DNA from: Novosphingobium sp. ST904
Lineage (GTDB): Bacteria; Pseudomonadota; Alphaproteobacteria; Sphingomonadales; Sphingomonadaceae
Direction of reading: 5' to 3'
Length of the DNA: 54,260 bases
Assembly: GCF_001298105.1 (NCBI RefSeq)
Contig: NZ_LGJH01000128.1
Span: 1 to 54,260 of the forward strand
Positions 11,214 to 19,693 of this stretch are shown piece after piece. The notes under the pieces are model-generated. The model ran no database searches. It was given only the letters and a program-made list of their open reading frames with translations, and was not told the origin of the DNA. Both the position numbers and the translations under genes were made by a program. The stretch's first letter is position 1. Each line of letters opens with the position of its first letter.

Positions 11214-11651
11214 TCAATCGTCGAAGAAATTCAGTTCCAGCAGCACTCCGTCCGGGTCATGCACGAAGATCTGCCGCAGCCCGATCGAGTGGATCACGTT
11301 GCTTTCGTACCGCAGCCCGCGATCCTCGATCCGGTCGCGGATTTCCTCGAAGCCTTCGCAGCGCAGGGCGATGTGATGCAGCGCGCCGGTGGGGCCGCCG
11401 AACATCTCGCGGTCCATGGCGCGCGGTGCGTCGCGGCTGTTGAGGTGGAGGATCGGCCGCTCGTCGTTGTCGTAGATCCAGCGCGCGGTCTGGCGGGTGA
11501 GCGGCGGCGGCGGGGCGTAGCTCTCCAGCGAGAGCACTTCGCGGTAGAACGCCTCGCTGCGATCGAGATCGGCGACCACCACGTTGTAATGGTCAAGCGC
11601 GACGACGCGGGCGCGGACGCGCGTGTCGAAGGCCATGAAAGGGCTGTTCAT
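11214..11651 (-). CDS. VOC (glyoxalase/dioxygenase fold) protein
   Basis: This is a single VOC domain of 145 residues: VVALDHYNVVVADLDRSEAFY at the start, GALHHIALRC in the middle and QIFVHDPDGVLLELNFFDD at the end. The spaced His, His and Glu fit the metal site of this fold. VOC proteins include glyoxalases, extradiol dioxygenases, epimerases and binding proteins, so the reaction is not known. Its ATG overlaps the stop of the upstream SDR (ATGA), so it is the last gene of the BKACE-SDR-VOC operon. The frame is open further upstream, but the start at MNSPFMAF fits the family length. Confidence 0.82.
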   Translation of the reverse strand: MNSPFMAFDTRVRARVVALDHYNVVVADLDRSEAFYREVLSLESYAPPPPLTRQTARWIYDNDERPILHLNSRDAPRAMDREMFGGPTGALHHIALRCEGFEEIRDRIEDRGLRYESNVIHSIGLRQIFVHDPDGVLLELNFFDD

Positions 11652-12540
11652 GCCGCCTGCTCCTCTTTCTTCTCGCCGCCGGGAACGCCGTGAGCAACGC
11701 GCCGTCCGTAGTCGGGATCGTCCTCCGGCCGGGCCAGCGAACCCATGACGCGGGCGTGGATGTCCTCCAGCGTGCCGCGGAATTCGGCATAGGGCAGGAT
11801 ATAGAGCCGGTTCTCGCGCACGCCGTCGAGGACATGGGCGGCAAGCGTTTCGGGCTCCATGCCCACTTCGATCACTTTCTTGAGATGGCCGAACATTTCC
11901 GGCCCGGCCTGATAGTAGCCGGTATCGGAAAGGTGGGCGGGGCGGGTCAGCAGGGCCTCGTGGATATTGGTGTTCACCGCGCCCGGGCACAGCAGCGAGA
12001 CGCCGATGCCGGTGCCTTCGAGGTCGAGCGCCAGCGACTCGGTCAGCCCGCGCACCGCCATCTTGGTGGTGCAGTAGATGCCGGTGCCCTTGAGCGCCAC
12101 GAAGGCGGACATCGATGCGGTGTTGACGATGTGCCCGCCGTTTCCGCGTTCGATCATGCGCGGCAGGAAAGTGCGCACGCCGTTGATGACGCCGCGCAGG
12201 TTGACGTCGATCTGCCAGTCCCAGTCATCGAAGGTGGCGTCCTGGATGGCGCCGAAGTGAGAGACGCCGGCGGTGTTGAACAGCAGTTCCACCGGACCCA
12301 GCCGGGCCTCCACCGCATCGGCGGCGCGGCGATATGCCTCGCGGTCGGTAATGTCGAGATGGACGGCATGACCTGCGCGCCGGTGCCGGCGAAGAAGGCC
12401 ACGGCCTCGTCGAGATGGTCCTGCCGGATGTCGGCGATGGCGACCTTGCAGCCCGCCTTCGCGAAGACCTTGGCCTGGCCGAGCGCGACGCCCGAGCCGC
12501 CGCCGGTGATGAATGCCGTGCGTCCTGCCACTTCTGTCAT
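11648..12540 (-). CDS. SDR of the LigD/LigL/LigO C-alpha-dehydrogenase type, frameshifted
   Basis: The first frame supplies the start and cofactor site: RTAFITGGGSGVALGQAKVF, then ADIRQDHLDEAV. The second supplies HAVHLDITDREAY, NTAGVSHFG, DDWDWQIDVNLRGVINGV, IVNTASMSAF, Tyr-x3-Lys in YCTTK and a long C-terminal substrate region. The join is near 12370 and needs one added base, giving about 297 residues. This long form with DWDW-x-VNL-GVINGV is characteristic of SYK-6 LigD/L/N/O, which oxidise the C-alpha alcohol of guaiacylglycerol-beta-guaiacyl ether with NAD+. It is co-transcribed with the BKACE enzyme upstream and the VOC gene downstream. A GGGAGAGAC site precedes the ATG. Confidence 0.8.
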
Positions 12541-12576
12541 CTTGTCTCTCCCTCGATAGCGATTTTTCGCTCTTGT

Positions 12577-13464
12577 CTACGCGTAGGCGTGGTTCTCCAG
12601 TCCGAGCAGGTCGCGCGTTTCGCCCGCGCTCGACACTTCGGCGCCCATGCGCTCGATCAGTTCGACGGCCCAGTTGACGTGGGCGGCGTTGTCGGGCGCC
12701 ATGCGGCCCTTGCGCAGGAAGATCGTATCCTCGAACCCGACGCGGACATGGCCGCCCAGCAGGACGGACTGCGCCGCCATCGGATAGGAATGGCGGCTCA
12801 CGCCGAAGCCGGTGAACGCCGCGCCGCGCGGGATCTGGTTGGCGGAATAGAGCATCGCCTCGGGCGTGGCCGGAAGGCCGTACTTGGTGCCCAGAACGAA
12901 GGAGAACGGCACGTTCTTCGGGATCGCGCCCTTGGCCATGAGATCGTCCGCGAAGACGAAATCGCCCGCCTCGAAGCATTCGATTTCCGGCAGCACGCCC
13001 GCTTCCTGGATCATGTGACCCATGCGGGTGATCATCGGATCGAGGTTGATGGCAACCCCGCCCCAGAGTTGCATCGTGCAGATGTCGAGCGTGCACATGT
13101 CGGGCCTGAGGTCGAGGATGTGCTCCAGCCGGCGCTCGGCAGTGAACATCAGCGTGCCTTCGCCGCAGACCGAGGGGTCCTCGTCGCTCTGCATCCAGGT
13201 GCAGCCCGGCCCGGTGGTGACGTTGAGGATGACCTCGCGGTTCTTTTCCCGAATCAGGCCCACCACCTCGCGGTAGTCCTCCAGCGCCTGCGAAGGCTCG
13301 CCGGTCTGGCCGTCGCGGACGTGGACGTGGATGATCGAGGCACCGGCCGCGGCCGCCGCCAGCGCTTCCGCCGCGACGTGATCCGGGCGGAACGGGAAGT
13401 TGGGATGGCTGGGCATCGGCGAACTGCCAGTCACCGCGCAAGTAATGTAGACTTTCTGCGCCAA
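12577..13464 (-). CDS. Beta-keto acid cleavage enzyme (BKACE, DUF849)
   Basis: The 295-residue protein has the full DUF849 signature: KVYITCAVTGS at the start, the Zn-binding IIHVHVRD, LNVTTGPG, PEIECFEAGD, GFGVSRHSY and GGHVRVGFED. These enzymes join a beta-keto acid to acetyl-CoA and release an acyl-CoA plus acetoacetate. In this setting a likely substrate is vanilloyl acetate, giving vanilloyl-CoA, which the thioesterase at 16752 could hydrolyse to vanillate. That link is inference; I recall two SYK-6 vanilloyl-acetate converting enzymes (VceA/VceB), but cannot confirm family membership here. The start codon is TTG at 13464, preceded by GAGGAGAG. It diverges from the XRE regulator at 13600. 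Confidence 0.9.
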   Translation of the reverse strand: MAQKVYITCAVTGSSPMPSHPNFPFRPDHVAAEALAAAAAGASIIHVHVRDGQTGEPSQALEDYREVVGLIREKNREVILNVTTGPGCTWMQSDEDPSVCGEGTLMFTAERRLEHILDLRPDMCTLDICTMQLWGGVAINLDPMITRMGHMIQEAGVLPEIECFEAGDFVFADDLMAKGAIPKNVPFSFVLGTKYGLPATPEAMLYSANQIPRGAAFTGFGVSRHSYPMAAQSVLLGGHVRVGFEDTIFLRKGRMAPDNAAHVNWAVELIERMGAEVSSAGETRDLLGLENHAYA

Positions 13465-13599
13465 TCTCGCTCTCCTCGCCTTGTGTCTTTTCTTGATATG
13501 GGCGAGATCGCAAATTCGAAGTGGTCGGAACAGGCCAGCACATATCCTATCACGTCAGGTAACTGGTTCAGGGCGTGACCGGAGGGAGATAGAGCACCG

Positions 13600-14451
13600 A
13601 TGTCGCATCGTGAGGAGCTTTCGCTTTTTCTGAAATCTGCGCGCGGACGGCTGATGCCCAGCGAAGTGGGCCTGCCCAATGGCGAGCGCCGACGCGCCAA
13701 GGGCCTGCGCCGCGAGGAAGTCGCCGCGCTCGCGGGGATGAGCGTCACCTGGTACACCTGGTTCGAGCAGGGGCGCGAAATCCAGCTCTCCGCCCCGATG
13801 ATCGAGCGGCTGGGGCGCACCTTGCGGCTTTCCGATACCGAGCGGGAATATCTCTTCGCGCTGGCGCAGCACCGCCCGCCGCCGCTGGTCTCCCGGCTGG
13901 ACGAGGATATCCGCCCCGGCACGCAGCACTTGCTGGACAGCCTCTCGATCCCGGCGCTGGTGATCGTCGAGGACTGGACGGTGGTGGGCTGGAACCGGCT
14001 CGTCTCGGTGGCTTTCCGCGATTACGCACCGCTCGCGCGGAGCGAGCGGAACCTGTTCAAGATCCTCATGCTCAACGAGCGCTATCAGGGCGATCCCGAA
14101 TTCTTCCGCGAAATGGGCCAGCGCCTGACCGCGCGCTTCAAGTGGGATTACAGCCAGACCGCGCAGCCCGAGATATTCGACGAGATCATCGCCGAACTCA
14201 CCGAACGTTCGGCGCTGTTCCGCGAAAGCTGGGCGCGCAGCGAGATCCGTTCCCATTTCGAGGGGATCAATTCCAGCTTCTTCCCCGAGATCGGCGAAAT
14301 CTGGTTCCGCCATACCTCCTACGCCATCGAGGAAGTGCCCAGCCAGCGCCTGATCGTATTCGCGCCCAACGAGGAACGCGATGCCATGCTGCTGGAGCGG
14401 CTGCGCGCGCTCAGGCCGGAGCTTGGCCCTCTCGAAGCGGCCGTGCGGTGA
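13600..14451 (+). CDS. XRE-family regulator with MmyB-like ligand-binding domain
   Basis: This 283-residue regulator has an N-terminal helix-turn-helix (GLRREEVAALAGMSVTWYTWFEQGR, about residues 33-57). A C-terminal MmyB-type PAS-like domain follows (IVEDWTVVGWNRL, NLFKILML, FWFRHTSY-like region, LIVFAPN). Proteins of this pattern in actinobacteria and proteobacteria often control a neighbouring SDR or transporter gene and bind fatty acids or other small acids. The 135-bp gap to the divergent BKACE operon (13465-13599) would hold both promoters. A clear GGAGGGAGAT precedes the ATG. Its last 130 bp overlap, tail to tail, the inferred end of the minus-strand transporter. Confidence 0.9.
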   Translation: MSHREELSLFLKSARGRLMPSEVGLPNGERRRAKGLRREEVAALAGMSVTWYTWFEQGREIQLSAPMIERLGRTLRLSDTEREYLFALAQHRPPPLVSRLDEDIRPGTQHLLDSLSIPALVIVEDWTVVGWNRLVSVAFRDYAPLARSERNLFKILMLNERYQGDPEFFREMGQRLTARFKWDYSQTAQPEIFDEIIAELTERSALFRESWARSEIRSHFEGINSSFFPEIGEIWFRHTSYAIEEVPSQRLIVFAPNEERDAMLLERLRALRPELGPLEAAVR

Positions 14452-15829
14452 TGCGCGCGCCCGCTTCGGCGCAGCCGGGCGAACAGGGGAACCGCGCCCA
14501 TGCCGATCAGGGCAAGTGCCACCAGGGCCAGGCGATAGGGTCCTTCCGTGCTGTCCGGCGTGAATATCCGCAGGTTCAGGAACAAGGCTCCCAGCGAGAT
14601 GCCGATGGCGGCCGAAAGTGCGTTGCCGATGCTGTTGAGCACGATGGCGCCGGGCAGTTCCTCCTGCGCCACGTCCGCGAAGGCGAGCGAGACCATGCCG
14701 GTGAAGGGCACGGACCGCGCCATGCCAACCAGAAGCATCGCGGCGGCCATCAGCCATGGCGACATCTGCGCCGTGAAGGCGGCGATGGCCGCGAGCGAGG
14801 CCATCATCATCGCGGTGCCCGCCGAAAGCGCCATGCGAAAGCCGCTCGCCCGGATCACGCGGCCCACCACCGGCTTGAGCGCGAGATCGCCGAGGTTGTT
14901 GGCCAGCAGCAGGAGCCCGGCAAGTCCGGGGGACATGCCGAACGCGAGCTGGAAATAGAGCGGCAGGACCAGCGCCTGGCCCATGTGGGGGATGCGCATC
15001 AACATGCCCGCACCGAACGCGATCGAGCGGAAGGTCGTGTGGCGCAGGGCGGTGAGCGGCACCAGTCCGTCCGGCCTTGCGCGCAGATAGCGGAAGGCGA
15101 GCAGCGCCGCGGCGCTGCCGCAGGCGATCATCGCGGCGGGAAGCAATGCCGCGCCGGGATGGGCGCCGAGCCGGTCGAAGCCGTAGATCAGCAGGGCCAG
15201 CGCTATCGCGACCAGCGCGAAGCCCAGCGGGTCGAACGGGGCGGGCCGGGGCGCGATGCGGGGGATCAGCTTGCGGGTCAGCAGCGCGCCGATCAGGGTG
15301 AGCGGCAGGTTGATGAGGAAGATCGACTGCCAGCCGAGCGTTTCGGTCAGCAGCCCGCCCAGCGGCGGGCCGATGACCGGGGCGATCAGGGCGGGCGTGG
15401 TGCTGATCGCCAGCATTTCCACCAGCCGGTGCTTGGGCGTGACCCGCAGCAGCACGAGGTTGCCCACCGGCGTCATCAGGCTGGAGCAGAGCGCCTGCAG
15501 CGCGCGGGCCGCCACGAAGAACGCCAGACCCGTGCTCAGCGAACAGAGCAGCGAGGCGAGGCCGAAACCCAGCACCGAGCCGGTCAGCACCCGGCGCGGG
15601 CCAAGGCGCTGGGCCGCCCAGCTGCTGAGCGGCAGGAACGCGGTGGAAACCAGCAGGTAGGCGGTGATGCCTATGCCCATTCCGCTGGGCGCCACGCCGA
15701 AATCGCGCGCCATGTCGGGCAGGGCGGTGGCGATCACCGTCGCTTCGAGGATCGAGAGGAACATCACGAAGGCGACCATCATGGCCACCGCGCGCGGATC
15801 GCCGATGTCTCGGCCGGAACTTCGGTCAT
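14319..15829 (-). CDS. MFS transporter of the DHA2 (14-TMS) type, N-terminal frameshift likely
   Basis: The protein has many membrane helices starting with MMVAFVMFLSILEATVIATALPDM and QRLGPRRVLTGS, and the antiporter-like GPPLGGLLTETLGWQSIFLINLP motif. This is the EmrB/QacA drug:H+ antiporter plan. The open frame has no good start, whereas an ATG at 15829 overlaps the stop of the CmcJ-like gene (ATGA) and reads MTEVPAETSA. One added base near 15800 joins that start to the transporter, giving about 503 residues. If no base is missing, translation would start at 15782 or a nearby GTG. The C-terminal tail beyond LFARLRRSG is low complexity and overlaps the 13600 gene. It probably exports a toxic aromatic; the substrate is unknown. 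Confidence 0.82.
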
Positions 15830-16695
15830 CGCGGCTTTTCGAAGTAGGCGATGGCGCGGAATTCGTAGCTTTCACGCACGTGTGCATCCGGGCGGCTGGT
15901 GTCGTGGAAGGCGGTGTGCGGCGCGCGCCAGGCGCGGTCGTGGTCGCTGTCGTGGAACTTGATGAAGATCACTTCGTCCCGCGTCATGTCCGGGAAATAC
16001 CACCAGCGATGGCCGGGGCTGTGCCGGAAGATCGTGGCGGCAACCATGTCCTCCTCGCCCTCTATCGGGGCGTAGAGCGCATCGCCTTGCGGGATCTCGT
16101 CCACGTCCACCTTGACGTTGGCCACGCTGTCCTCGTCTCCCACCGACGGCCCTTCGCAAAGCGCCAGCGGCCAGTCCTGCGGCGGAGGGGAGAACGTGCG
16201 CCACAGGCTGAAGGCGATGAAACGGTCATATCCCGGCCCGTCCGGGCGGCCTTTTTCGTAAAGGGCGGCGGCGATCTTGTGGGCCGAGCGCGAGTTGAAG
16301 TCGACATGGGCCTCGGCGGCGGGCGGCTGGTAGCCTTCGCCCGCGATGATCGGCGAGCGCAGCTGCCCGCCCATGCAGAACACGTAGTCGCACCCGGTCA
16401 GGGCCCTGGCGGCACGGGCCACTTCCTCGGGATAGGCGGCGAGCTGCCGCGGGTCGGCAAAGTCCTGCACGGCGGTTTCATGGCGGGAAATGCAGAAGCC
16501 GTGCTCATCGAGCGTGAACGGACGCTCGGCCAGCCGGGCGTTGCGGATCGTTACCGGATAGGGCTGGTAGACGCCGGTGTTGAACTCCTTGCCCGGCGCC
16601 CAGAAGCGCCGGTTGATGCGCGAGGAGGGCAGCAGGTAATCTATCGTGGTCTCTACTTGCGCGCCGGGGCGGCTGCGCGTGGCTGAATCGGTCAT
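15826..16695 (-). CDS. CmcJ/NvfI-family oxidoreductase
   Basis: This is an intact 289-residue member of the CmcJ/AsaB/gibberellin-desaturase-like family. It has AHVDFNSRS, FIAFSLWRTFSPPPQDWPLALC, HSPGHRWWYFPDM, EVIFIKFHDSD and RESYEFRAIAYFEKP. The conserved His and Asp residues (HVD, FHDSD) could bind metal, but the catalytic mechanism is not established for bacterial members. It is a paralogue of the broken gene at 2257-3047. It lies between the hotdog thioesterase and the DHA2 exporter in the 17857-14319 operon, and overlaps the exporter start by four bases. The ATG has a strong GGGAGAGAG site. The repeated appearance of this family beside etherase genes hints at a role in aromatic dimer processing that has not been assigned. 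Confidence 0.85.
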   Translation of the reverse strand: MTDSATRSRPGAQVETTIDYLLPSSRINRRFWAPGKEFNTGVYQPYPVTIRNARLAERPFTLDEHGFCISRHETAVQDFADPRQLAAYPEEVARAARALTGCDYVFCMGGQLRSPIIAGEGYQPPAAEAHVDFNSRSAHKIAAALYEKGRPDGPGYDRFIAFSLWRTFSPPPQDWPLALCEGPSVGDEDSVANVKVDVDEIPQGDALYAPIEGEEDMVAATIFRHSPGHRWWYFPDMTRDEVIFIKFHDSDHDRAWRAPHTAFHDTSRPDAHVRESYEFRAIAYFEKPR

Positions 16696-16751
16696 GCTCT
16701 CTCTCCCAAGGATGCCGCCCGGCTTTGCGCCGGTGCGGGCAGGCAAGGTGC

Positions 16752-17174
16752 TCAGCGCAGGAAGCGGTTCCTGACGGCTTCGGGTACGCGCGCGGACTGG
16801 AGGCCGCCGGGCCGGTCCGGCGCGGGCACGGTCCAGACGCGCTTCTCGGTGCCTTCCACGCAAATCCGCTCCCCCAGCCGGATGCGGTGGGCGATGGTGA
16901 AGCTGCTGTTTCCGAACTCCGGCGCGTCGGCCTCGATGGTCACGACGTCGCCGTAGCTCGCCGGAAAGCCGAAGCGGGCGGACAGGTCCACCAGCGGAAA
17001 GCCGGCGACGCCCAGCTCGGCTAGCATGTCGCGCTTTCGGGGCAGTCCGGCCGCTTCGAACAGCAGGACCGTGCTTTCGGCGAACATGTCGATGAAACGG
17101 GGGGCGAAGACGATCCCGGCCGGATCGCACTGGCCCCATTCGATGCGATGCTCGCGCGTGAGGAAGGGCGCCAT
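16752..17174 (-). CDS. Hotdog-fold acyl-CoA thioesterase (4-hydroxybenzoyl-CoA thioesterase type)
   Basis: The 140-residue protein has the hallmark EWGQCDPAGIVFAPRFIDMF, in which the DPAGIVF Asp is the catalytic residue of 4-hydroxybenzoyl-CoA thioesterases. It also has SFTIAHRI, and RICVEGTEKRVW in the last hotdog strand. It would hydrolyse an aroyl-CoA to the acid in the cytoplasm. Next to a Nu-type GST and near a BKACE gene, vanilloyl-CoA or a similar aroyl-CoA is the likely substrate (inference). It starts two bases after the stop of the upstream GST, so the pair is translationally coupled. Length and motif make the family call firm; substrate is open. Confidence 0.88.
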   Translation of the reverse strand: MAPFLTREHRIEWGQCDPAGIVFAPRFIDMFAESTVLLFEAAGLPRKRDMLAELGVAGFPLVDLSARFGFPASYGDVVTIEADAPEFGNSSFTIAHRIRLGERICVEGTEKRVWTVPAPDRPGGLQSARVPEAVRNRFLR

Positions 17175-17176
17175 CG

Positions 17177-17857
17177 TCAGGCCAGGATGTTCTTGCCCTG
17201 CCGGGTCGTCTTCTCGGCCATTTCCTCGGCGGATGGCGGCTGGGGCAGCATGAGGCCGCGCTGCACCGCGGGGCGCGCGCCGACGGTGCCGAACCAGCGC
17301 CGGAGATGCGGCAGGCCCTCCATGTCGATGCAGGCCCAGTCATGCCCGCGAACCCACGGGAAGCAGGCGATATCGGCGATCGAATAGTCCCCGGCGAGGT
17401 ATTCGCTCTGCGCCAGCCGCGCGTCCATCACTTCGAACAGGCGGCGGCTTTCGCGCGTGTAGCGGTCTATCACGGCGGGCAGCTTCTCCTCGAAGTAGCG
17501 GTTGAACACCGTGGCCTGCCCCATCATCGGGCCGAGCCCGGACATCTGCCACATGACCCACTGGATCACGCGGCTGCGCCCGGCCACGTCGGCAGGCAGG
17601 AAGCGGCCGAATTTTTCGGCGAGGTAAATCAGGATCGCACCGGATTCGAACACCGCAAAGCCGCCATTTTCGGTCTCCACATCGTGGTCGATCAAAGTCG
17701 GGATGCGGCCGTTGGGGTTGAGGCGGACATACCAGTCCTCCTTCTGCTCCCGATCGGTGAGCGAGATCGCGCGCAGCCTGTAAGGCACGCCGAGCTCCTC
17801 CAGCATGATCGTGGTCTTCCAGCCGTTGGGCGTTTCCGAAGTCAGCAGTTCGAGCAA
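17177..17857 (-). CDS. Nu-class (YfcG/YghU-like) glutathione S-transferase
   Basis: This 226-residue GST starts [26 protein letters not shown], has the YfcG/YghU glutathione site TPNGWK, then [27 protein letters not shown] and a C-terminal [14 protein letters not shown]. Nu-class GSTs have disulfide reductase or glutathione-lyase activity. N. aromaticivorans is known to use a Nu-class GST to remove glutathione from the beta-etherase product; the same job is likely here, overlapping with LigG. The frame is open to 17983 and would add a spurious hydrophobic N-terminus. I choose the TTG at 17857, which follows GGGAGAGACGC and gives the family N-terminus. It heads the operon running to 14319 and diverges from ligF. 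Confidence 0.88.
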   Translation of the reverse strand: MLELLTSETPNGWKTTIMLEELGVPYRLRAISLTDREQKEDWYVRLNPNGRIPTLIDHDVETENGGFAVFESGAILIYLAEKFGRFLPADVAGRSRVIQWVMWQMSGLGPMMGQATVFNRYFEEKLPAVIDRYTRESRRLFEVMDARLAQSEYLAGDYSIADIACFPWVRGHDWACIDMEGLPHLRRWFGTVGARPAVQRGLMLPQPPSAEEMAEKTTRQGKNILA

Positions 17858-17952
17858 GCGTCTCTCCCGGGTGTTCGCCGCGCGATTCGGCGCGCCTTGC
17901 GCAGGGAAGAGAGCAGAGAGCGGCGCGCGCGACCAGAAGAGCACAAACAGTA

Positions 17953-17965
17953 TCACTGGCAGTGA
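17953..17965. promoter_or_regulatory. Palindrome TCACTGGCAGTGA in the Nu-GST/ligF divergent region
   Basis: A perfect 6-bp inverted repeat around one G lies between the Nu-GST start (17857) and ligF (18091), about 126 bp upstream of ligF. It could be an operator shared by the two etherase-pathway operons. The 233-bp region has no gene once the TTG start of the GST is used. A TAGTAT-like -10 element sits near 18000. Confidence 0.4.
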
Positions 17966-18090
17966 CAGGCTGGCCCGCCTCAACCAGTTGGCGATTCTAA
18001 TAGTATTGATGCTGGGCTTCCACGCGCCGCATTCCCAACGCAGTCTGCCTTCCAGATCCGCAAGGACGAACGGAGAGGGACTGCCGATAC

Positions 18091-18843
18091 ATGTTGACGC
18101 TCTACAGCTTTGGCCCTGCGGCCAATTCGCTCAAGCCGCTGCTCGCGCTCTATGAAAAGGGGCTGGAATTCACCCCGCGCTTCGTCGATCCCACGCGGTT
18201 CGAGCATCACGAGGACTGGTTCAAGAAGATCAATCCGCGCGGACAGGTGCCCGCGCTTGACCATGACGGCCACATCATCACCGAATCGACGGTGATCTGC
18301 GAATACCTCGAAGATGCCTTCCCCGATGCGCCCAAGTTGCGCCCGACCGACCCTGTGCAGATCGCCGAGATGCGCGTGTGGACCAAGTGGGTGGACGAAT
18401 ATTTCTGCTGGTGCGTCTCCACGCTGGGGTGGGAGCGCGGCATCGGGCCGATGGCCCGCGCGCTTTCGGACGAGGAGTTCGAGGCCAAGGTCGCCCGCAT
18501 CCCGATCCCCGAGCAGCGCACCAAGTGGCGCACCGCCCGTGCCGGCTTCCCCAGGGACGTGCTGGAAGAGGAAATGCGCAAGATCCGCGTCTCGGTGGAC
18601 CGTGTCGAGAAGCGGCTTTCCGAAAGCACCTGGCTGGTGGGCGAGCAATTCACGCTGGCCGACGTGTGCAACTTCGCCATCGCCAACGGCATGCAGAACA
18701 GCTTCGCGGATATCGTGAACCGCGAGGCGACGCCGCATCTGGTGGGCTGGATCGATCGCATCAACGACCGCCCCGGCTGCCAGAAGATGTTCGCCAATTC
18801 GAAAAGCGAATTCGGCGATCGCGGCCGCAAGGTCACGGTCTGA
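18091..18843 (+). CDS. ligF: Beta-etherase LigF (glutathione S-transferase)
   Basis: The 250-residue GST is very close to SYK-6 LigF as remembered: [66 protein letters not shown], then SLAD-like [13 protein letters not shown]. LigF cleaves the beta-aryl ether bond of one enantiomer of alpha-carbonyl dimers such as MPHPV. It uses glutathione and releases guaiacol plus a glutathione thioether. The active-site loop Asn-Ser (about residues 12-13) matches the LigF serine. It heads the ligF-ligE-ligG-aldehyde dehydrogenase operon, like the ligDFEG order of SYK-6 but without ligD adjacent. A GGAGAGGGA site precedes the ATG. The divergent Nu-class GST adds an alternative deglutathionylase. Confidence 0.95.
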   Translation: MLTLYSFGPAANSLKPLLALYEKGLEFTPRFVDPTRFEHHEDWFKKINPRGQVPALDHDGHIITESTVICEYLEDAFPDAPKLRPTDPVQIAEMRVWTKWVDEYFCWCVSTLGWERGIGPMARALSDEEFEAKVARIPIPEQRTKWRTARAGFPRDVLEEEMRKIRVSVDRVEKRLSESTWLVGEQFTLADVCNFAIANGMQNSFADIVNREATPHLVGWIDRINDRPGCQKMFANSKSEFGDRGRKVTV

Positions 18844-18857
18844 AGGGGAGAAGGGCG

Positions 18858-19679
18858 ATGGCCAGGGACAACCGCATCACGCTCTACGATCTGCAGCTCG
18901 CTTCGGGCTGCACGATCAGTCCCTTCGTGTGGCGCACCAGGTATGCGCTGGCACACAAGGGTTTCGACGTGGACCTCGTGCCCGGCGGCTTCACCGGCAT
19001 CGCCGAGCGGACCGGCGGGCGCAGCGAACGCGTGCCGGTGATCGTCGATGACGGCGAATGGGTGCTCGATAGCTGGAAGATCGCGGAATATCTCGACGAG
19101 AAATACCCCGACCGCCCCATGCTGTTCGAGGGACCTTCGATGAAGGAACTGACCAGGTTCCTCGACGCCTGGCTCTGGACGACGGCGATCGGGCCGTGGT
19201 TCTCGTGCTATATCCTCGATTACCACGACCTGTCGCTGCCGCAGGACCACGCCTATGTCCGGCACTCGCGCGAGACGATGTTCCTTGGCGGGCGCAAGCT
19301 GGAGGACGTGCAGGCCGGGCGCGAGGACCGGCTGCCGCTGGTGCCGCCCACGCTCGAACCCTTCCGCAAGCTGCTGCGCGATACGCCGTGGCTGGGCGGG
19401 GAAAAGCCCAACTTCGCCGATTATACGGCGCTGGCGGTGTTCCTCTGGACGGCCTCTGTCGCCACCACCCCGCCGCTTACCGGGGACGATCCCCTGCGCG
19501 ACTGGCTGGACCGGGGCTTCGACTTCTTCGGCGGGCTAGGCCGTCATCCCGCCATGCACACGCTGTTCGGGCTCCGGCTGCGGCCGGGCGACCCGGAACC
19601 CTTCGAATCCGGCGGCGCGGGGATAGAGGTGGCGCCGGTCAATCGCGGCGCCGCGCCGCAGGTCGAACCCGCCGATTGA
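18858..19679 (+). CDS. ligE: Beta-etherase LigE/LigP (glutathione S-transferase)
   Basis: The 273-residue protein matches remembered SYK-6 LigE nearly block for block: ITLYDLQLASGCTISPFVWR, DLVPGGFTGI, RVPVIVDDGEWVLDSWKIAEYL, WSFSCYILDYHDLSLPQD-like and LEDVQAGREDRLPLVPPTLEPF. LigE and its paralogue LigP cleave the other enantiomer of the beta-ether ketone from that used by LigF. The putative catalytic Ser lies in CTISPF near residue 21. The Ala/Pro-rich C-terminal tail is normal for this family. It starts 14 bp after ligF with AAGGGGAGAAGG as its ribosome site, so the two etherases are co-expressed and both stereoisomers can be used. LigE and LigP cannot be told apart by eye. Confidence 0.95.
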   Translation: MARDNRITLYDLQLASGCTISPFVWRTRYALAHKGFDVDLVPGGFTGIAERTGGRSERVPVIVDDGEWVLDSWKIAEYLDEKYPDRPMLFEGPSMKELTRFLDAWLWTTAIGPWFSCYILDYHDLSLPQDHAYVRHSRETMFLGGRKLEDVQAGREDRLPLVPPTLEPFRKLLRDTPWLGGEKPNFADYTALAVFLWTASVATTPPLTGDDPLRDWLDRGFDFFGGLGRHPAMHTLFGLRLRPGDPEPFESGGAGIEVAPVNRGAAPQVEPAD

Positions 19680-19693
19680 ACGGAGCACAGGCT

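Noticed and set aside
14142..15962. 606-codon plus-strand open frame antisense to the DHA2 transporter
   Set aside because: Composition is Arg/Gln/Gly/His-rich with no domain; the minus strand has a clear transporter.
17858..17983. Hydrophobic N-terminal extension of the Nu-class GST as a signal peptide
   Set aside because: Cytoplasmic GSTs lack one, and a TTG start with a good ribosome site gives the exact family N-terminus.
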